Shown piece after piece: positions 25,007 through 34,100 of a stretch of 64,000 bases of DNA. The stretch's first letter is position 1. Every line of letters begins with the position of its first letter. The position numbers and the translations under genes were made by a program. The notes beneath the pieces were generated by a model. The model was given only the letters and a program-made list of their open reading frames with translations, was not told the origin of the DNA and searched no databases. This DNA comes from a bacterium (GTDB lineage: Bacteria; Auribacterota; UBA3054), in the NCBI GenBank assembly GCA_017963805.1, contig JAGCTE010000015.1, positions 1 to 64,000 on the forward strand. The letters run 5' to 3'.

Positions 25007-28000
25007 TTATCTCTGCTTTCTGGCGAAAGCCAGGGCAACGAGGGCCAGGAGGCCGAAGAGAGCCGGTTCAGGCAGTCCCTTGGGCACCAGGAGGATCCTG
25101 ACGTTGTCCAGGCAGATCTCGGCGTCGTCGCAATAGCTCCACAGTTTCAGTCTGTTGATAGCTTCATTGTTGAAGACCGCCTCACTAACGCCGCCCGGAT
25201 AGGTCAGCAGGGAGTCGTCGCCTTCCATCTGGTATTCGTTCTCGCCGAAGTTGACGGCGTAGAGCGTCTTGTGGTCGTAGTCGACGACATGCGTGTTGAA
25301 CCTCATATAGAACGGGAACCAGGTGTTGGGCAGCACGGGGATGCCTTCCGCGGAAGTCTTTTCGTACCATTCGTCTCTGGTCTGGATGTCTTCGAGACGC
25401 ATTTCGACAGGGCTGTCGCTCTTATCGGTGTTGAGGAAAAACTGAGCTTCGCACTGACGGTTGTTGTCTTTCTGGGAGACGAAGAAGTTCGCGTTGGGAT
25501 GTTCTTCGCCTTCGCGGTCGACGTAGGTGTCAGGGATGTACATATCCATGGCGAAGATGACGTCGAAGTTCTCGGCGGCGTTTTCCGGAATGTTCAGGCC
25601 CAGCTGATAGCCGGTGTAGGCGGACCAGTCGTTGGCGTTGACGATGCAGGCGACGTTCTTTTCGCTGCCGGCCGGGTCTGCCACGATGATGGCGCTGTTG
25701 TGCGCGGTGCACTTATCCCAGCAGGTATCCTGCTCGCTGAGTTCGCCGATGACGGTTTCCTCGGTGACCACGGTGGGGACGAGGCTCGCGAAATCGGACT
25801 GATAGATGACGTATCCTTTCTCAGGGCTGCCGCTCTGGATGGCCAGATTAACGTCGATGGGAGCCTGGCCGGCGATGTCGCTCGTGATGCGGATGACCGG
25901 GCGATAGAAGCCGAAGTCCATCTTGGAGCGGTCGATCGTCACGTTCAGGGTGAAGGTGCCCTTCACTTCGTTGGTGGCGGAGGGAACGCTGATATATTCG
26001 GCGCCTTCCACGACTTCGGCGAAGAACTTGAAGCTGTTGCCGCCGTCGTTGCGGACCAGGATCTTGGCGGCGTCTTCAGCGTAGGAGATGGGGTTGTCGG
26101 GAACGGCGACGCTCATCTTGGGATCCTCGTTGGGCTTCCTGATGGCTTCGATGCGGAAGTCGTCGATCAGGTAAGGATCGTTGTCGCTCCAAATGTAGAA
26201 GCGGAATTCGTTGAAGTAGCCGTAGTCGCCGGAAACGGTGTCGATCAACATGTCGTCGAACTCGTATTCGCAGCCGTCGAAGGTGACGGCAAGCAGCTTA
26301 CGGTTGAGCGGATCGGCGTTGTAGGTGTAGGAGAGGTCGAACCAGGCGTTCATCGGAGCCCTGTTGGTGATGCAGTCGGGATCTTCGATGTCGCGGGGGC
26401 TGAAGACCGCTCCTTCCTCGCCGACGTTCAGGGTGTATTCGCCCTGACGCTTGCCGAGCTCAGTGCCGAAGGTCAGCTGCGGGAAGGCGGAGCCCACGCA
26501 TTTGACGCGGCAGCTGGTGCGGAAGTTGAAGTCGTCGTAGAGGCCGTCGGGGATGTTCACTTTGCAGTGGAGCTGACCGGCGCCCTGGACGCTCATGCAG
26601 CGGTTGTCGTCATCGATGATGACTTTGGCGTTGGGGTTGAGCCAGGCCGGATCGACAATGTTGATGGTGCCGAGGTCGGTGGATTCGAAGTCGCTGGCGT
26701 AGAAGACAAAGCCGTCTTCAGTGGCGCCCTGGGCGGTGACTCTGGCGTACTTGGTGCTGCCGTCGCTGCCTACAACTTTCACTTTGGCCCTGCCGTATTC
26801 CAAACCGAGGGCTTCCCTGTCGACGTCCAGGTTCACGGTGACGGAACCGACGTCGGTGATGGTGCCGGAGTAAGCTTCGGCGCCTTCAGCTTCCCTGATC
26901 GAGAGCCAGCCGGAGCCTTCTTCCACGGTCGCTTCGAAGGAGAGGTCGCCATCGCCGAGGTTGAAGATGGACATCTGGACGGAGTTGGTGCCAGTGGCGT
27001 AGACAACGCCGCCGCCCGTCACTTCCAGTTCAGGACCGCCGACCTCGCGGGGAACGGCTTCGCAGCTGACGTTATCGACGTACATGCTCTGGCCGCCCCA
27101 GCAGAAGAGGCGCAGTCTGGGATAAGTGCCGTCTTCCCTGCTGGGAACGGCGAGGTTTGTCACCACGACTTCGTCGCCAAGCTGCATTTCCAGGAGCTGG
27201 TAGTTGTTGGCCAGGGTGTTCATGGTGTAGCTGACATGGACCCACTTGCCCTCGTAGTCAGGGAAATCGACGGGGAAGTCGAAGTTGGCGCCGTTGGAGT
27301 GGAAGTGCATGGCGCCGTCCCTGTCGGTGAAGGTGAATTCGCCGCCCGCGCCGTCGTTGCTGCCGGTGTAGGAAGTGGAGTAGCTGCTGTCATTCTTGAT
27401 GTCGTAGGAGATCTTCAGGTTGTACCTGGCGCCCAAGCCGGCCGTGAAGTCGAAGGTGGTGTGGGTTCCGCCGTAGTCGCCGCTTTGATCGATCTTCAGG
27501 CACTTCTGGTTTTCGCCGGCGCCGCCTTCCACGATGTTGTACTGCTCAGCTTCGGCACCGCGGCCGTATATGGACTGCCAGCGGGAATCCTGGGGAAGGA
27601 TGTCGCCCAGTTCCATATCGTCGAAGTGGGACTGATAGATGAAGCCGTTCTGCCAGATCAGCTTCATAGTCTTGCTGCCGTAGGAGCCGCCGTCAAAGAC
27701 GACGTTCGCTTCGTAGCAGCCGCGGGCGTACTCGGGATCGGCCTGGAAGAAAACTTCCTTGCTGTCAACAAGAGTGCCGCTCGTCGGGTTGATGGTCAGC
27801 CAAGGGGCGGTGCTGCTGATGGTGTAGTCGATCTCAGCGTCGGGGCCGCCGTTGAAGATGGTCGTCTGCAGTTCGGTCTCGCCCAGCTTGATGAAATCCA
27901 TGTCGGGGGCGAAGATGCCCGGCTCATCATAGCGGCTGATGGTCTCGACCTGGATGGAGTCGTAGTAGGCGGCGCCGGAGGCGAGCATGCTGTTGTACTG

Positions 28001-28606
28001 GGTGGAGAGGCGGATGAGCACCTCGTCGGCGTAGTCGGTGCCGCAGGAGATGCTGCAGGCGTTGGTGACGCCGTTGACGCAGGCGGCGACGACTTTCTTG
28101 TTGAAAGCGTCGACGACGAAGAAGACGTCGTTGTAGCCGTTGGTGACGTTGTCGAAGTTCAGGCCGCCGGGGCTGGAGGCGCAGGCCTTGGTCGAGCCGT
28201 TGAAGTTAAGATAGAAGAAACGGACGGCGGAGGTGCCGTTGACGCCGTAAAGGGCGAACAGGTCCGTGTTGGAGCCCGGTTTGAACCTGAAGGAGATCTT
28301 GGTCAGCTCGCGGCCTTTGTTAGCCGTGCCGATGGTGATCTTCGGGGTAAGGATCATGTCATAGGCGTCGGCGGCCTGGCCTTCTTTCTTGGCCAGTTTC
28401 AGAGCTTTCGCGCCTTCGTCCTCGACGATGGTGGACGTGCCGGAATATTCTTCGCTGAAGAATCTCCAGCCTTCCACGGTGCCGACCAGTTCGGTGCCGG
28501 CTTCGTAGCTCTCGAAGTCCTCAGAGTAGAGAACTTCCGCGCTAACGGAAGCGGCCATGACGCTAACGGCCACGAGAACCGCCAGCATTAATTTGAAAAG
28601 TTTCAT
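25007..28606 (-). CDS. Large exported modular PEP-CTERM protein (1199 aa)
   Basis: Signal peptide at residues 1-23 (KLMLAVLVAVSVMAASVSA) and PEP-CTERM end (LPEPALFGLLALVALAFARKQR region). The N-terminal unit (LYSEDFESYEAGTELVGT, then VEGWRFF, SKEVFF) is shared with 31110 but not with 21240. Further units are FIYQSHFDDMELGDI, FYASDFESTDLGTINIVDPAW and the C-terminal NANDW unit (GELSEQDTCWDKCTAHN). BACON-like linkers read APWLTINPTSGTL and GSGWLSIREAEGAE. The last unit also carries EHPNANFFVSQKDNNRQCEA, close to 31110. No catalytic motif was recognised. It lies directly upstream of, and in the same direction as, the 21240 gene, but its terminator means the two are probably separate transcripts. 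The opposite-strand open frame of 1106 residues is a shadow. Confidence 0.85.
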   Translation of the reverse strand: MKLFKLMLAVLVAVSVMAASVSAEVLYSEDFESYEAGTELVGTVEGWRFFSEEYSGTSTIVEDEGAKALKLAKKEGQAADAYDMILTPKITIGTANKGRELTKISFRFKPGSNTDLFALYGVNGTSAVRFFYLNFNGSTKACASSPGGLNFDNVTNGYNDVFFVVDAFNKKVVAACVNGVTNACSISCGTDYADEVLIRLSTQYNSMLASGAAYYDSIQVETISRYDEPGIFAPDMDFIKLGETELQTTIFNGGPDAEIDYTISSTAPWLTINPTSGTLVDSKEVFFQADPEYARGCYEANVVFDGGSYGSKTMKLIWQNGFIYQSHFDDMELGDILPQDSRWQSIYGRGAEAEQYNIVEGGAGENQKCLKIDQSGDYGGTHTTFDFTAGLGARYNLKISYDIKNDSSYSTSYTGSNDGAGGEFTFTDRDGAMHFHSNGANFDFPVDFPDYEGKWVHVSYTMNTLANNYQLLEMQLGDEVVVTNLAVPSREDGTYPRLRLFCWGGQSMYVDNVSCEAVPREVGGPELEVTGGGVVYATGTNSVQMSIFNLGDGDLSFEATVEEGSGWLSIREAEGAEAYSGTITDVGSVTVNLDVDREALGLEYGRAKVKVVGSDGSTKYARVTAQGATEDGFVFYASDFESTDLGTINIVDPAWLNPNAKVIIDDDNRCMSVQGAGQLHCKVNIPDGLYDDFNFRTSCRVKCVGSAFPQLTFGTELGKRQGEYTLNVGEEGAVFSPRDIEDPDCITNRAPMNAWFDLSYTYNADPLNRKLLAVTFDGCEYEFDDMLIDTVSGDYGYFNEFRFYIWSDNDPYLIDDFRIEAIRKPNEDPKMSVAVPDNPISYAEDAAKILVRNDGGNSFKFFAEVVEGAEYISVPSATNEVKGTFTLNVTIDRSKMDFGFYRPVIRITSDIAGQAPIDVNLAIQSGSPEKGYVIYQSDFASLVPTVVTEETVIGELSEQDTCWDKCTAHNSAIIVADPAGSEKNVACIVNANDWSAYTGYQLGLNIPENAAENFDVIFAMDMYIPDTYVDREGEEHPNANFFVSQKDNNRQCEAQFFLNTDKSDSPVEMRLEDIQTRDEWYEKTSAEGIPVLPNTWFPFYMRFNTHVVDYDHKTLYAVNFGENEYQMEGDDSLLTYPGGVSEAVFNNEAINRLKLWSYCDDAEICLDNVRILLVPKGLPEPALFGLLALVALAFARKQR

Positions 28607-28767
28607 AGGGAACCTTTTGGTGATTGGTTAAAGTAGAATTCAAAACTCACTAGAGCATGGTATCAGTATTCTATCAAATGATGATTTTATTTTCAATGCG
28701 GAAGCATCGTTAGAGCATTTACCGCAGGCGCTCCGGACTTGGCAAAAAAACTGACATTTTGGGCGGG

Positions 28768-28795
28768 TTGACTATTGGGGGCGGTGTGGTATAAT
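28768..28795 (+). promoter_or_regulatory. lexA promoter
   Basis: TTGACT (28768-28773), a 16-base spacer and TATAAT (28790-28795) with the extended -10 TGg. The start point should lie near 28802, directly before the SOS-type box. Confidence 0.85.
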
Positions 28796-28806
28796 GGGTC
28801 TAAACG

Positions 28807-28818
28807 GAACGATTGTTT
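28807..28818. promoter_or_regulatory. Putative SOS box (Bacillus-type GAAC-N4-GTTC)
   Basis: GAACGATTGTTT at 28807-28818 matches the Gram-positive LexA/DinR box GAAC-N4-GTTC with one change. The flanks (CG before, CGG after) extend the dyad. It sits just after the start point of lexA transcription, where autorepression is expected. Confidence 0.68.
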
Positions 28819-28833
28819 CGGATAGGAGTTTTT

Positions 28834-29427
28834 ATGAGAAGCAAGGACAAAAACGTTTTGCGGGCCGTGGAAAGGCTCGTTTGGGAATTCACGGAGCGGC
28901 GCGGATATTCCCCTTCGCTGCAGGAGATCGCTGACGGCGCGGGGATATCCAAGACTACCGCGCACCGCTACGTGGCGAAGCTCAGATCGGACGGCATCGT
29001 TGGGTATTCCGGATACAGGAGCCTCGTTCCCGCCGGGGTTAAGGGCGGCTCCGTTATGGTGCCAATTCTGGGCAGGGTAGCCTGCGGGCTGCCGCGCTAC
29101 GCGGAGGAGAATATCGAAAATTACGTGAGATTGCCTTTGTCTTTGTGCGGGCAGGGGGAGTTCTTCCTTTTGCGGGCGGTTGGCGATTCCATGACGGGGG
29201 CCGGGATAGAGGAGGGCGACCTCGTTCTGGTGAAGCGTCAGAATACCGCCGAGAAAGGCCAGATCGTGGTGGCGTTGACAGGGGAGGAGGCGACCTTGAA
29301 GCGCTTTTATCCCGAACCTGGGAAGAAGAGGTTCAGGCTGCATCCGGAGAATCCCGCCATGGCGGACATCATCGTTTCCAGCTGCGAAATTCAGGGCGTG
29401 GCGGTGAAAGTAATAAAAAATCTGTAA
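28834..29427 (+). CDS. lexA: LexA repressor (SOS master regulator)
   Basis: A 197-residue LexA: winged helix (GYSPSLQEIADGAGISKTTAHRYVAKL) followed by an S24 self-cleavage domain. RecA-stimulated cleavage would fall in VACGLP between Cys84 and Gly85, where E. coli LexA has Ala84-Gly85. The catalytic residues are Ser119 (AVGDSMTGAGI) and Lys156 (EEATLKRF), at exactly the E. coli numbers. ATG 28834 follows TAGGAG and is preferred to the upstream TTG. The next gene, a Y-family polymerase, starts 3 bases after the stop, so damage should induce both together. The putative SOS box at 28807 supports autoregulation. Another S24 repressor of mobile-element origin is possible, but the promoter and partners favour true SOS control. 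Confidence 0.87.
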   Translation: MRSKDKNVLRAVERLVWEFTERRGYSPSLQEIADGAGISKTTAHRYVAKLRSDGIVGYSGYRSLVPAGVKGGSVMVPILGRVACGLPRYAEENIENYVRLPLSLCGQGEFFLLRAVGDSMTGAGIEEGDLVLVKRQNTAEKGQIVVALTGEEATLKRFYPEPGKKRFRLHPENPAMADIIVSSCEIQGVAVKVIKNL

Positions 29428-29430
29428 TTT

Positions 29431-30711
29431 ATGCCGCGCACATACTATTGCATAGACATGAAGTCTTTCTACGCCTCGGTGGAATGCGCGGAAAGAGGGC
29501 TTAACCCCTTCGAGACGAACCTTGTGGTGGCGGACGTGACAAGGGGGAGGAACGCCCTGTGCCTGGCCGTCTCGCCGAAACTGAAGACGCTGGGCGTCAG
29601 GAACCGCTGCCGGCTGAGCGACATTCCCAGCGGGATAGCCTACGAGATCGCGCCGCCGAGGATGGCTCTATATATAGAGTACGCGGCGGACATCTATTCC
29701 CTTTACCTCGACTATTTCGACCCCGGGGACATACACGTTTACTCCATCGACGAATCTTTCATCGACGCCACGGGGTATTTGGCGCTCATGAAAATGGATG
29801 CCGTTGCGCTTGCGAAGTTTCTGATGAACGAGATCGCCACTCGCTATCGCATACCCTCCACGGCGGGGGTGGGGACGAACCTTTACCTCGCCAAGATCGC
29901 CCTGGACATCACGGCCAAGCACGCCAGAGACCACATCGGATTTTTGGACGATGAGACTTACAGAAAGACCCTGTGGGACCACCGGCCAATCACGGACTTC
30001 TGGATGGTGGCGGCAGGCACGGCCAGGCGGCTGGAAAAGTACGGCGTCTACGACATGCGGGGCGTGGCGAATTTGCCCTGCGACGTGATGTACAAGCTTT
30101 TCGGGAAGGATGCGGAGATCCTAATAGACCATGCCTGGGGCCGGGAGCCCTGCCTTATTTCCGACATCAAGAACTACAAGTCTAAAAGCAAATCGGTCTC
30201 TTTTTCCCAGATCCTGCCGAGGGATTACAGTTACGCGGAAGCCCGGACGGTCATCCGTGAGATGGCCATAAACGGCGCGGGCGAACTTATGAAAAGGAAA
30301 TTGATCACCGCTAAAGTCGGTATTTTCGTGGGCTACACCAGGGAGGCTATAGCTCCCACCAAGGGAAGCCTGAGGCTTGGCGTTTCCACGGCCTTGGCCT
30401 CCTTCATAGTGGAGGCGGCCTTGAAGATCTACGACGAGACGACCGTAAGAAGCGTGCCCATAAGGCGGCTGGGCCTTTTTTTCGAATCTGTCTGCGACGA
30501 GGGCTGCGAGGGCTACGACCTTTTCACCAACTTCGAGGCGGTGGAAAAAGAGAAGAAGGTGCAGCAGACGGTATTGGAGATCCAGAATCGCTTCGGCAAG
30601 AACGCGGTCCTGCCGGCCGTTAACTACCTGCCGGAGGGAACGCAAAGGGAAAGGAACGGTTTCATCGGCGGACACAGGGCGGGCTATGCTGACAAGAGAA
30701 GAAAGGGCTAA
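29431..30711 (+). CDS. Y-family DNA polymerase, UvrX/YqjW-like (error-prone lesion bypass)
   Basis: Y-family polymerases copy damaged templates with low fidelity. The catalytic palm shows the metal-binding Asp of CIDMKSFYASVECAERG and the acidic pair of VYSIDESFIDATGYL, plus the family's AGVGTNLYLAKIALDITAKH block and a helix-hairpin region (AGTARRLEKYGVYDMRGVANLP). The little-finger part (SKSVSFSQILPRDYSYAEA, MKRKLITAKVGIFVGYTRE) resembles the Gram-positive UvrX/YqjW branch more than DinB or UmuC. The C-terminal beta-clamp motif is not obvious. It is 3 bases after lexA and overlaps the YolD-like gene by 26 bases, a gene order I know mainly from Firmicutes. The last 60 residues (EKKVQQTVLEIQNRFG) include the usual NRFGKNAV-type motif. 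Confidence 0.92.
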   Translation: MPRTYYCIDMKSFYASVECAERGLNPFETNLVVADVTRGRNALCLAVSPKLKTLGVRNRCRLSDIPSGIAYEIAPPRMALYIEYAADIYSLYLDYFDPGDIHVYSIDESFIDATGYLALMKMDAVALAKFLMNEIATRYRIPSTAGVGTNLYLAKIALDITAKHARDHIGFLDDETYRKTLWDHRPITDFWMVAAGTARRLEKYGVYDMRGVANLPCDVMYKLFGKDAEILIDHAWGREPCLISDIKNYKSKSKSVSFSQILPRDYSYAEARTVIREMAINGAGELMKRKLITAKVGIFVGYTREAIAPTKGSLRLGVSTALASFIVEAALKIYDETTVRSVPIRRLGLFFESVCDEGCEGYDLFTNFEAVEKEKKVQQTVLEIQNRFGKNAVLPAVNYLPEGTQRERNGFIGGHRAGYADKRRKG

Positions 30712-31003
30712 GCTCTTCGCGCCCTTCGACGCCATGAAAGGCCTTAAGGAAGCCTTGCGGGACAGGGAAGAGAGGCATTCGAGAGTCGCGCGCCACGAGA
30801 TCTCCGAGGAGCAGGCGGAGGAGAATTCCCGCGTCATTTTGAAACTCGAGCGGGGGATGACGGTTGAGGTCTACTGCCACCACGCCTTCCACGACGTCAT
30901 CATAAGAGGCCGGGTGACGGGCCTCGACCTGGCTCGAAAAATGTTATCCCTGGATGGCGAAAATATCCTTTTTGACGATATTTATGCTGTAAGCATAAAA
31001 TAA
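30686..31003 (+). CDS. YolD-like protein
   Basis: A 105-residue protein matching the YolD-like family: the N-terminal block around KLFAPFDAMKGLKEALRDRE, ISEEQAEENSRVI, and a beta-rich C-terminal half (VIIRGRVTGLDLARKMLSL, LFDDIYAVSI). YolD-like proteins are encoded next to UvrX/YqjW polymerases and have been proposed to act like UmuD; that role is not proven. The gene starts 26 bases inside the polymerase gene in another frame, so translation is coupled. No terminator was seen between its stop and the promoter at 31050. Confidence 0.85.
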   Translation: MLTREERAKLFAPFDAMKGLKEALRDREERHSRVARHEISEEQAEENSRVILKLERGMTVEVYCHHAFHDVIIRGRVTGLDLARKMLSLDGENILFDDIYAVSIK

Positions 31004-31049
31004 CTTATATTGTAGGTCGGGACGAAATTTTTAATTTGTCACGGTAATT

Positions 31050-31058
31050 TGCTATAAT
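31050..31058 (+). promoter_or_regulatory. Extended -10 promoter of the 1490-residue PEP-CTERM gene
   Basis: TGCTATAAT is a perfect extended -10. TTGTCA at 31036 is too close (11 bases) to serve as its -35. It leaves a leader of about 45 bases before ATG 31110. Confidence 0.7.
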
Positions 31059-31109
31059 TAGTGTAAACCGACACCAATATATCTTTTAACCAAAAACAAG
31101 GGTTTTATT

Positions 31110-34100
31110 ATGAAATTACTCAAACTTATGACGGCGGCCCTTCTCGCTCTTTGCCTGACGGCCGTTTCAGTCTACGCCGAGACCATCTGGTCCGAAGACT
31201 TCGAATCTTACGATGTCGACACCGAGATGGTTGGCACGGTGGAAGGCTGGCGTTATTTCAACGATTACGAAGGCACGTCCACGGTCGTTTTGGACGGCTC
31301 CAGCAAGGTCATCAAACTGTCCAAAGTTGAAGGCCAGGCCGACGATTCTTACGACATGATCCTGACTCCGACCGTCAAGTTGGGAGACCCCGGACGCACC
31401 TTGCAGAAGATCTCCTTCTCCGTGAAGAACGGCTCCAAGACCGACCTCTTCGCCCTCTACGGCGTGAACGGTTCCTCCATCGCCCGTTACTTCTACCTCG
31501 CCTTCAACGGCGAAGAGAAGAAAGTTTCCTCTTCTCCCTCCGGCGTGGAATTCACCAACCTCACGGACGGCTACAACGATTGCTTCGTCGTTTTGGACGT
31601 TCTGAACAAGAAGGTCGTCAAGGTCGGCGTGAACGGCGAAGAGAAAGACTGCGACATCTCCTGCGGCGATGACGTTACGGAAGACGTGGTCATACGTCTC
31701 TCCACGCAGTACGAGAGCTTTACGACCGCCGACAAGGCTGCCTATTTCGACAACCTCAAGGTCGAAGCGGATCCCCGCACCGAGAATCCGTCGATCTACG
31801 CTCCCGACACCGTCTACACGGGCGCCAAGGGCAAATTCACCATGTACAACGCCGGCCCTGACGGCACGATCAACTTCACTATCGCAAGCGACGCCGATTG
31901 GCTGACCGTGACGCCCGCCGAAGGCGAACTGACGACCAAGAAGGACATCACGCTGCGCTGCACCCAGCCCAGCGGCTTCTTCAAGGCCAATCTGACCATC
32001 GACGGCGGCGAATACGGCAGCAAGACCGTGAAAGTCGTCTGCCAGAACGGCGTCGTTTACTCGACGACCTTCGAGGAATTCGAGCTTGGCAACATCTTCC
32101 CGCAGTCTGACGAATGGGTCTGCGCTTACGGAACTGACGGCACCGACGGCTCCGCCACGGTCGTCTCCGGCGGCTTCGACGCCAGCGAAAAATGCGTCAG
32201 GATCATCGGCACCGGCTATTTCGCCCCGCACATCAACTTCGCCAACACGGAAAATCACTCCTCCACCAACAACTTCAGAGTCTCCTTCATGGTCAAGGTG
32301 GAAAATCTGGCCGGCTGGGGCGTCTACTTCAACAGCACCGACGGCTTGGGCGAGATTCACCTGAAGTCCGCGGACGGCGGCTTCACGATCGCCTGCCAAA
32401 ACGCCGACTTTGCCTGCACCAACGTCTGCGCGCTTGGCGAGTGGGTCCCCATCAGCTATCTTATTAACACCACCATCAACAACAAGAAGATCCTGGAGTT
32501 CCAGTTCGGCGAATGCGTTTACAGCGATCTGGACGTCACCATTACGAGCGAAACGGACTACGACCGCTTCAGGTATTTCCGCTTCTTCATCTGGGGCGAC
32601 AGCACGACCTGCCTGATGGACAACTTCAGCCTCTCTTATGAGCCGCGCCAGAGCGTTGACAACAAGATCAGCGTTACCGGCACCAAGACTTACGACATCT
32701 TCGCCACCAACGGGACCATGAGAGTCTTCAACGAAGGTTCCGTCGACACCGAAGTGACCGTCGAGTCCCCCTATGACTTCCTGACCTTCGGCGGACAGCA
32801 GAAGTACACCTTCACCATTCCGGCCAACAGCAGCGCCGATCTGACGATAGATCTTGATCGCTCCAGCATGGGCAACGACTACTACGTCAATCAGATCAAA
32901 GTCTCTAACGATACCATGACGCTCTATCAGCCCGTGATGATCCAGTCCGGCGTGGAAGGCGAAGGGTACACCTTCTACAAGAGCTATTTTGACACCTTGG
33001 AAGAGGGCGTCGACATCCGCGAACAGGATTCGGCCTGGGTGAACGGCTACGGCAATCCTCCGCTCTGCCCGATCACCGAAAAATCCGGTCAGAAGTGCCT
33101 GGCTCTCAATTACGACACCCTGAACGCCCTGCATTGCACCTTAAAGACTCCCACGGGTCTTTCCGACAAGTACAACTACCGCGTCTCCTTCATGGCCTTC
33201 GTTCCCTCGGGATGGGACGGCGACTACTCCGACTTCTGGGTGGGCTTCCAGACTGACGGCGGTACTTACTTCGAGCAGTCCCTGCAGGGGCACGAGGAAG
33301 GATACGTTTCTTTCGCCCAAATGGGCAACACCGCTCCGCTTGGCGAGTGGTTCGACGTTTCCTATACTTTCAACATTTTGCCGTCCAATGAAAAACATTT
33401 GGAGACGACCTTCGACGGCGTCACCTCGAACCTGAACTACAACATCAGTTTCGGCGACAAGGACCATCTTACGTATTGGCGTTTCTTCGGCTGGTGCAAC
33501 GACAGCTCCGCCCCCACCTATATCAAGGACGTCGTCATTGAGGCGGTCGCCCGTCCGGATTCCGGCCCGCAGCTGGAAGTCGGCAGGATCGGCCAGGTCT
33601 TCTACCAGGATAGGGACAAAGACACCGAACTGACGGTCATCAACAGCGGCACCGGCAACCTCAGCTTCAGCGCCGAAGTAACGGAAGGCGCCGGCTGGCT
33701 CTCCATCAGATCCGCCGACCCCGAGACCGGCATACTGGAAGACACCATCGAAGGCACCGGCTCCAAGAAATACATCCTGGATATCGACAGGGAAGCGCTT
33801 GGCAACACCTACGGGCTTGGCAAAGTGACCGTCACCGGCGCCGGCTCAACCGCCACTGCCAATCTCTATGTCCAGGGTTTCGACGAAACCGGCATTACCT
33901 TCTATTACAGCGACTTTGAAGAAACGTCCTTGGGCGTTATCGACAAGGTCGATCCCGCCTGGCTGCAGGATCGCGGCGAAGTCGTTGAAGAAGATGGCAC
34001 CAAGTGCTTGAAACTGACTACCGGCGGACAATTGCATGCCAAAGTCAACGTCCCCGACAAACTCTACGACGATTACAACTTCAGGGTGAGCTGCCGCGTG

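Noticed and set aside
25271-28591. 1106-residue open frame on the plus strand
   Set aside because: Shadow of the 25007-28606 minus-strand PEP-CTERM gene; V/A/G/D-rich translation without domains.
31036-31041. TTGTCA as -35 of the 31110 promoter
   Set aside because: Only 11 bases from TATAAT; the extended -10 is the better explanation.
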